Origin: an uncultured Eubacteriales bacterium
Lineage (GTDB): Bacteria; Bacillota; Clostridia; Oscillospirales; CAG-382
Length of the DNA stretch: 54,608 bases
Assembly: GCA_934502885.1 (NCBI GenBank)
Contig: CAKSUT010000017.1
Span: forward strand, 1 to 54,608
Direction: 5' to 3'
Below, one piece after another: positions 50,542-54,608 of the stretch. Numbering within the stretch: position 1 is the first letter of the stretch; each line of letters begins with the position of its first letter. The translations under genes were made by a program, and so were the position numbers. The notes below the pieces were generated by a model. It had not been told where the DNA came from and made no database searches. It saw only the letters and a list, made by a program, of their open reading frames with translations.

Positions 50542-52425
50542 ATGACAGAAAGATGTGCGATACTCGACTGCGGCGGACAGTATACCAAGGTCATTGACCG
50601 AAAAGTGCGCGAGCTTGGTGTAAAAAGCGAAATATTTCCGATAGGCGTCGCTCCGGAAAAGCTCGAGGGCTTCGGCGGAATGATTCTCTCGGGAGGACCT
50701 GCGAGCGTTTGGGAAAAAGGTGCGCCGGAGTATGATCCGAAGATATTCGACCTCGGCATTCCCACCCTCGGCATTTGCTACGGTATGCAGCTTATTAACG
50801 AAAACTTCGGCGGCAAGGTTGTGCCGAATTATAAGACCGAGTACGGTCAGCTTGAGATAAATATCGACACATCATGTCCGCTGTTTGAGGGACTTTCTCC
50901 GAGGGAAAAGGTTCTCATGAGCCACGGCGACGCAGTCGAAAAGTTTGCCGACGGCTTCATTGAGGTCGCAGACACCGAGGGCGTTACCGCAGGCATATAC
51001 AACGCCGAAAAGAAGATTGTCGCCGTTCAGTTCCATCCCGAGGTTGATCCGACGGTACATGGTCTCAAGATGCTCGAAAATTTTCTCCGAGGCATATGCG
51101 GCTTCAAGCAGAAGTACGCTCTCGAGGACAGAATAGAGACGTCGGTTAAGATGATAAGAGAAAAGGTCGGCGACGGCAAGGTAATCGTTCTTGTGAGCGG
51201 CGGCGTTGACTCCGCTGTTACGGCGGCTCTCCTTGTCAAGGCTCTCGGCTCGGACAAGGTTTACGGCATACATATCGACCACGGTATGATGAGAAAGAAT
51301 GAGTCGGATCTCATATGTCAAAATCTTGCCGACCTCGGACTTACGCAGATGAGAAGAATAAACGCCGAGGAGGAGTTTTTCAACACGCCTCTTGTTATCG
51401 ACGGCGAGAAGTATGAGCCTCTCTCAAAGACCTGCGAGCCTGAGAAGAAGAGAGCGATAATCGGACATATGTTTTTCGTCGTAACGGAGGAGGCGGCAAA
51501 GAGCCTCAACCTCGATTTTGATACGGCATTCCTCGGTCAGGGAACACTTCGTCCCGACCTTATCGAGAGCGGAAATCCCGATGTCAGCGGCTACGCACAC
51601 AAGATAAAGACTCACCACAACGACGTCGGAGTAATCCGTGCGCTTCGTGACAAGGGTCACGTCATAGAGACCAACTGGGACTGGCACAAGGACGAGGTAA
51701 GACAGGTTGCGAGAATGCTCGGACTTGACGAAGCTATAGCGTCGCGTCAGCCGTTCCCGGGACCGGGACTCGGAGTGAGAATCCTCTGCACCGACAAGAG
51801 CGGACGTGCGTTTGACGCCGAGGACAACGAGAAGAATAAGAAGCTTGGCGCGCTTGTGGAGTCGCTTGCAAAGGATAAGACGAGCGACCTTGCGCCGATA
51901 CAGAGCGTTGGCGTGCAGGGCGACCACCGTTCTTACAAGAACATGGCGGTTCTCTACGAAAAAAAGAATCCGCTTGAAACGGATATCGACGCACTTTACG
52001 ACCTTGCTAAGAAAATACCGAACGAGCTTAACTACATAAACAGAGTTACCTACTGCCTCAATGCGACCTCGGATGAGGTAAAGCCGCTTGAGTGTACGCC
52101 GACGCACATAGTTCACGAGACGGCGGAGCTTCTTCGAGAGCTTGACGACATAACCACGCGCAACCTCATGAACAAGAACATCGCACAGTGCTTTGCGGTG
52201 CTTGTGCCGATAACGGCGCACGAGGGAAAGAAGTACTCGGTCGCGATGAGAGCCGTCTGCACGAGCGACTTCATGACCGCACAGTCGGCAGTCCCCGGCG
52301 TTGACTTCCCGCTCTCCGCTCTCGAGAACGCAAAGAACGAAATCACAGAACGCTTCGGCGACACAATCTCCCTCGTTCTCTACGACGTTACCGGTAAACC
52401 GCCGGCTACTGTCGAGTGGGAGTAA
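50542..52425 (+). CDS. guaA: GMP synthase (glutamine-hydrolysing), long form
   Basis: Converts XMP to GMP using ATP and glutamine. The N-terminal class I amidotransferase (1-190) has GICYGMQLI (nucleophile Cys) and FHPEVD (His, Glu). The ATP-pyrophosphatase domain has VLVSGGVDSAVTAAL (P-loop) and GQGTLRPDLIESG. The C-terminal dimerisation domain ends in YDVTGKPPATVEWE. At 627 residues it is about 110 longer than the usual bacterial enzyme; the extra sequence lies within the C-terminal part (about 430-560), as in the long GuaA type also found in eukaryotes. GGAAGAG precedes the ATG. A mobile element sits directly after its terminator. Confidence 0.95.
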   Translation: MTERCAILDCGGQYTKVIDRKVRELGVKSEIFPIGVAPEKLEGFGGMILSGGPASVWEKGAPEYDPKIFDLGIPTLGICYGMQLINENFGGKVVPNYKTEYGQLEINIDTSCPLFEGLSPREKVLMSHGDAVEKFADGFIEVADTEGVTAGIYNAEKKIVAVQFHPEVDPTVHGLKMLENFLRGICGFKQKYALEDRIETSVKMIREKVGDGKVIVLVSGGVDSAVTAALLVKALGSDKVYGIHIDHGMMRKNESDLICQNLADLGLTQMRRINAEEEFFNTPLVIDGEKYEPLSKTCEPEKKRAIIGHMFFVVTEEAAKSLNLDFDTAFLGQGTLRPDLIESGNPDVSGYAHKIKTHHNDVGVIRALRDKGHVIETNWDWHKDEVRQVARMLGLDEAIASRQPFPGPGLGVRILCTDKSGRAFDAEDNEKNKKLGALVESLAKDKTSDLAPIQSVGVQGDHRSYKNMAVLYEKKNPLETDIDALYDLAKKIPNELNYINRVTYCLNATSDEVKPLECTPTHIVHETAELLRELDDITTRNLMNKNIAQCFAVLVPITAHEGKKYSVAMRAVCTSDFMTAQSAVPGVDFPLSALENAKNEITERFGDTISLVLYDVTGKPPATVEWE

Positions 52426-52431
52426 ACAGAA

Positions 52432-52478
52432 AAATCCCTGAAGTCCGCATAAACAGCGGATTTTCGGGGATTCTTTTT
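52432..52478 (+). terminator. Terminator of guaA
   Basis: Nested stem AATCCC...GTCCGC / GCGGAT...GGGGATT followed by CTTTTT. Confidence 0.75.
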
Positions 52479-52481
52479 GCC

Positions 52482-52506
52482 TTTTGAGTACATTTTGAGT
52501 ACAAAA
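52482..52506 (+). repeat. Tandem TTTTGAGTACA repeat at the element edge
   Basis: Two adjacent direct copies of about 11 bases between the guaA terminator and the repressor gene; a candidate arm-type or attachment sequence. Confidence 0.5.
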
Positions 52507-52530
52507 TTACAGTATCAGAATAGTATCACA

Positions 52531-53160
52531 CTATATTATTGGCGGAATTTTAACCGATATACCACCGCCAGTATTGAGCATAATATCCGAGTGTTGAAGT
52601 TCAAGCTCAATGACTTCTTTTTGTTCTTTTAAGTTGTTCAAAATATTTATAAGCTCTTTATCTGATGTGCCGTGAATTTCAGCGGCACATTTTTCATATC
52701 TGTGATTTATCCGCTCCCATTTCAAAATATCACTCACTATTTTATCGGATTTTAAGTAGTACATGATTTTATTTGCAGAAATCTCTGCACTATCATTTTT
52801 TGCATTGAAGAAATTTGAGATAAACGGATTTATTTCAACGCTGACAGTTTGGGAGTTCAGCATACCGTTTTCTTCTCTTTCGCCGTGTAATGATATGATT
52901 TTTGTCTTTATAAGCATAATCATAAGTCCCATAAAATCACCGACCGTTTCAAGCCGTATATTATTCTCAATTCCGGCAATCGCAAACGAGCTTATGCCGA
53001 GAGCATCAGCTATTCTGTCAATCTGCGGAGCTTGCGGTACCATTTTATTTGTTTCGTATTTTCGGATAGACACCGGGTGTATTCCGGAAAGCTCGGCTAA
53101 TTTTGCTTGTGTTATGCCTATGCGTGTGCGGAAATACTTTATTTTTTCACCTATTGTCAT
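52531..53160 (-). CDS. XRE-family (CI-like) repressor of the integrated element
   Basis: A 209-residue regulator. The N-terminal HTH (residues 5-60) reads KIKYFRTRIGITQAKLAELS and HPVSIRKYETNKMVPQ. The long C-terminal region is helical, without an obvious LexA-type Ser-Lys protease or ImmA site. It is divergent from the excisionase/integrase genes, and three similar operator-like motifs lie in the space between, so it probably keeps the element silent and controls itself. AAAGGA precedes the ATG. Confidence 0.85.
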   Translation of the reverse strand: MTIGEKIKYFRTRIGITQAKLAELSGIHPVSIRKYETNKMVPQAPQIDRIADALGISSFAIAGIENNIRLETVGDFMGLMIMLIKTKIISLHGEREENGMLNSQTVSVEINPFISNFFNAKNDSAEISANKIMYYLKSDKIVSDILKWERINHRYEKCAAEIHGTSDKELINILNNLKEQKEVIELELQHSDIMLNTGGGISVKIPPII

Positions 53161-53178
53161 AGATATTCATTCCTTTTG

Positions 53179-53192
53179 TAGTTTAGTCGCTA
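53179..53192 (-). promoter_or_regulatory. Operator-like site O3 in the repressor leader
   Basis: On the minus strand TAGCGACTAAACTA, a relative of the site in the int promoter, just downstream of a TATAAT (53201-53196) that probably serves the repressor gene. Confidence 0.55.
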
Positions 53193-53279
53193 TCATTATA
53201 ACACATAAAAATGAAAAAGTCCATACCAAAAAATAAAAATCATCAAATGTTACAAAAATATTAAATTTCAAAATTACTC

Positions 53280-53308
53280 TTGACATGGTGTAGCGATAAC
53301 GCTATAAT
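53280..53308 (+). promoter_or_regulatory. Promoter of the excisionase-integrase operon
   Basis: Consensus TTGACA (53280-53285), 17-base spacer, TATAAT (53303-53308). Confidence 0.85.
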
Positions 53309-53329
53309 ATAAATGTAGCGACACCGCAA
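53291..53329 (+). promoter_or_regulatory. Operator-like sites O1 and O2
   Basis: O1 TAGCGATAACGCTA (53291-53304) is a perfect inverted repeat inside the promoter spacer; O2 TAGCGACACCGCAA (53316-53329) follows the -10. Both resemble O3 at 53179-53192. Confidence 0.65.
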
Positions 53330-53353
53330 CATCAAATTAAGGAGGTAATTTGT

Positions 53354-53554
53354 ATGGCGGAGAACAAAATTTATATCACGGCTCACGAGCTTTCGGATAT
53401 GTTGGGCGTATCTATGGGATATGCATATAAAATAATACGAAAGCTGAACAATGAGCTTGAGAAAGAAGGATTTATAATAATCGCTGGAAAGATACCGAAG
53501 AGGTATTTTGAAAAGCGTTGGTATGGTTACAATGCAAAGGAGGCTACTTTATGA
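53354..53554 (+). CDS. Excisionase-like helix-turn-helix protein, 66 aa
   Basis: A small basic DNA-binding protein with an N-terminal HTH (ITAHELSDMLGVSMGYAYKIIRKLNNELE) followed by a wing-like C-terminus (IIAGKIPKRYFEKRWYG). It is typical of the short proteins that precede the integrase in Firmicute elements. It probably bends DNA for excision. GGAGG precedes the ATG; its stop overlaps the integrase start (ATGA). Confidence 0.8.
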   Translation: MAENKIYITAHELSDMLGVSMGYAYKIIRKLNNELEKEGFIIIAGKIPKRYFEKRWYGYNAKEATL

Positions 53555-54608
53555 AAGCAGAAAGAGATAAGAAAACAGGAAAGTGGTTAATTCAGTTCCG
53601 ATATACGGACTGGCAGGGTGTTCGCAGAAAAACAACAAAGCGTGGTTTCGCTACAAAACGAGAGGCTGAGGAGTATGTCAGAAATTTTCTTGCATCGCAG
53701 CAGGCAGATTTTAATATGAACTTCCAAGAATTTTTGAAGCTCTATTATGAAGATATGGCACCACGCCTCCGTGAAAATACTATGAGAAATAAGAAGTACA
53801 TAATAGATTTGAAAATCTTGCCGTATTTCGCAAACAAGAGTATGAACAAAATAACGGCTGCTGATATACGCAAATGGCAGAACGAGTTGATTTCCAAAGG
53901 GTATTCGCAGACATATCTCAGAACAATTAACAATCAGCTTACGGCGGTATTCAATTATGCGGTGCGGTACTATGATTTACAAAACAATCCTTGCCGAAAA
54001 GCCGGAGGTATGGGCAAAAACAAGGCTGATGAGATGAAATTTTGGACAAAAGATGAGTTTTACAAATTCATTGACGGCATTATGGACAAGCAAAAATCGT
54101 ATGTTGCGTTTATGACGCTCTTTTGGACGGGTATGCGATTGGGAGAACTGCTTGCATTAACTCCGAAAGATGTGAATTTTGATAACAAGACCATAAGTAT
54201 TTCAAAGTCATATCAGAGAATTGGCGGAGATGATGTTATAACACTTCCAAAAACGCCGAAAAGTAAACGGATAATAACCGTTCCCGACTTCTTGCTGGCA
54301 GATATTAAGGATTATATGAGTTCGATATATTGTTTGGAGGATACCGACAGGCTGTTTGGATTTACCAAATATTTTATGGAACACGAAATGCAACGAGGTA
54401 TTAAAAACAGCGGCGTAAAGCGTATTCGGATCCACGATATTCGGCATTCACACTGCGCACTTCTCTTTGAAATGGGCACTACACCGCTTGAGGTTGCTGA
54501 CCGTCTTGGACACGAGCGAGTGGAAACAACGATGAATGTTTACGCACATATTTATCCGAATAAACAAAGAGCGTTGTCGGACAAGTTAGAGAAAGTTTAT
54601 CGGGAGGA
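53551..54608 (+). CDS. Tyrosine recombinase/integrase (runs off the window)
   Basis: The frame opens with ATG at 53551 (AGGAGG 7 bases upstream) and is still open at the last base, about 352 codons in. The N-terminal arm-binding domain reads KAERDKKTGKWLIQFRYTD. The core-binding domain follows (FQEFLKLYYEDMAPRLRENT, TINNQLTAVFNYAVRY). The catalytic domain has GMRLGELLAL (Arg), PKSKR (Lys), HDIRHSHCALL (HxxR), LGHERVETTMNVYAHI (His and the nucleophile Tyr). All catalytic residues are present, so only the last few residues are missing. It integrates and excises the element next to guaA. Confidence 0.92.
   Translation, partial: MKAERDKKTGKWLIQFRYTDWQGVRRKTTKRGFATKREAEEYVRNFLASQQADFNMNFQEFLKLYYEDMAPRLRENTMRNKKYIIDLKILPYFANKSMNKITAADIRKWQNELISKGYSQTYLRTINNQLTAVFNYAVRYYDLQNNPCRKAGGMGKNKADEMKFWTKDEFYKFIDGIMDKQKSYVAFMTLFWTGMRLGELLALTPKDVNFDNKTISISKSYQRIGGDDVITLPKTPKSKRIITVPDFLLADIKDYMSSIYCLEDTDRLFGFTKYFMEHEMQRGIKNSGVKRIRIHDIRHSHCALLFEMGTTPLEVADRLGHERVETTMNVYAHIYPNKQRALSDKLEKVYRE

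Larger units (their letters stand above)
52479..54608 (+). mobile_element. Left end of an integrated element next to guaA
   Basis: From just after the guaA terminator the sequence becomes AT-richer and carries a divergent repressor, an excisionase-like gene and a tyrosine integrase. The tandem direct repeat TTTTGAGTACA (twice within 52482-52505) beside the end may be an integrase arm-binding or attachment region. The other end is outside the window, so phage, ICE and IME cannot be told apart. Confidence 0.65.

Overview
This window reads as chromosome of a spore-forming, low-to-mid-GC Firmicute of class Clostridia, most like a gut or rumen Oscillospiraceae/Ruminococcaceae-type bacterium. The evidence is a cotJABC spore-coat operon, a ctsR-mcsA-mcsB-clpC heat-shock operon, a reverse rubrerythrin/rubredoxin/Fur oxidative-stress operon, ispD-ispF, an ECF transporter S component and huge modular surface proteins. 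No rRNA, tRNA or CRISPR array was recognised.

Layout. 1-3100 is an AT-richer accessory patch. It has a decayed IS3-family transposase end, a glycosidase + metallo-hydrolase operon, a fragment of a tyrosine recombinase and several hairpins. 3108-7493 (minus) holds rubredoxin, rubrerythrin, a Fur/PerR-type regulator with a clear promoter and palindromic operator, CorA, a MATE exporter and an ECF S component. 7814-16730 (plus) holds a broken surface-protein gene with an in-frame TGA inside its signal peptide, followed by an intact 2645-residue surface protein. 16943-20878 holds a YitT membrane protein, a divergent GH43/AraC pair and cotJABC.

20932-38331 (minus) is the most interesting part. A LytTR/GHKL two-component system lies upstream of a long co-oriented cluster: rfbA, rfbB, a 1825-residue surface protein translationally coupled to rfbB, a membrane-anchored cadherin-like protein, a GT-C-type membrane protein, a polyprenyl-phosphate GT2, an ATP-grasp/epimerase fusion, a WecE-type aminotransferase and two SMR-like four-helix proteins. 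Read together, these could make dTDP-4-amino-4,6-dideoxygalactose, possibly modify it, load it on a lipid carrier, flip it and transfer it outside the cell, with a co-encoded surface protein as the likely acceptor. A pair of 12-bp direct repeats 21 bp apart, in front of a -10 without a -35, is a candidate LytTR operator linking the regulator to the cluster. The function is inference; the gene order and families are seen in the sequence.

38332-50259 carries a duplicated 167-bp segment, a VanY-type carboxypeptidase, the ctsR operon with three CtsR-like operators, a repeat-rich stretch of about 1 kb without genes, a serine D,D-carboxypeptidase, ispD-ispF and a pyrophosphatase-like/YbaK pair. 50542-52425 is a long-form guaA. 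Directly after its terminator lies the left end of an integrated element (repressor, excisionase-like protein, tyrosine integrase running off the window) with a clear control region.
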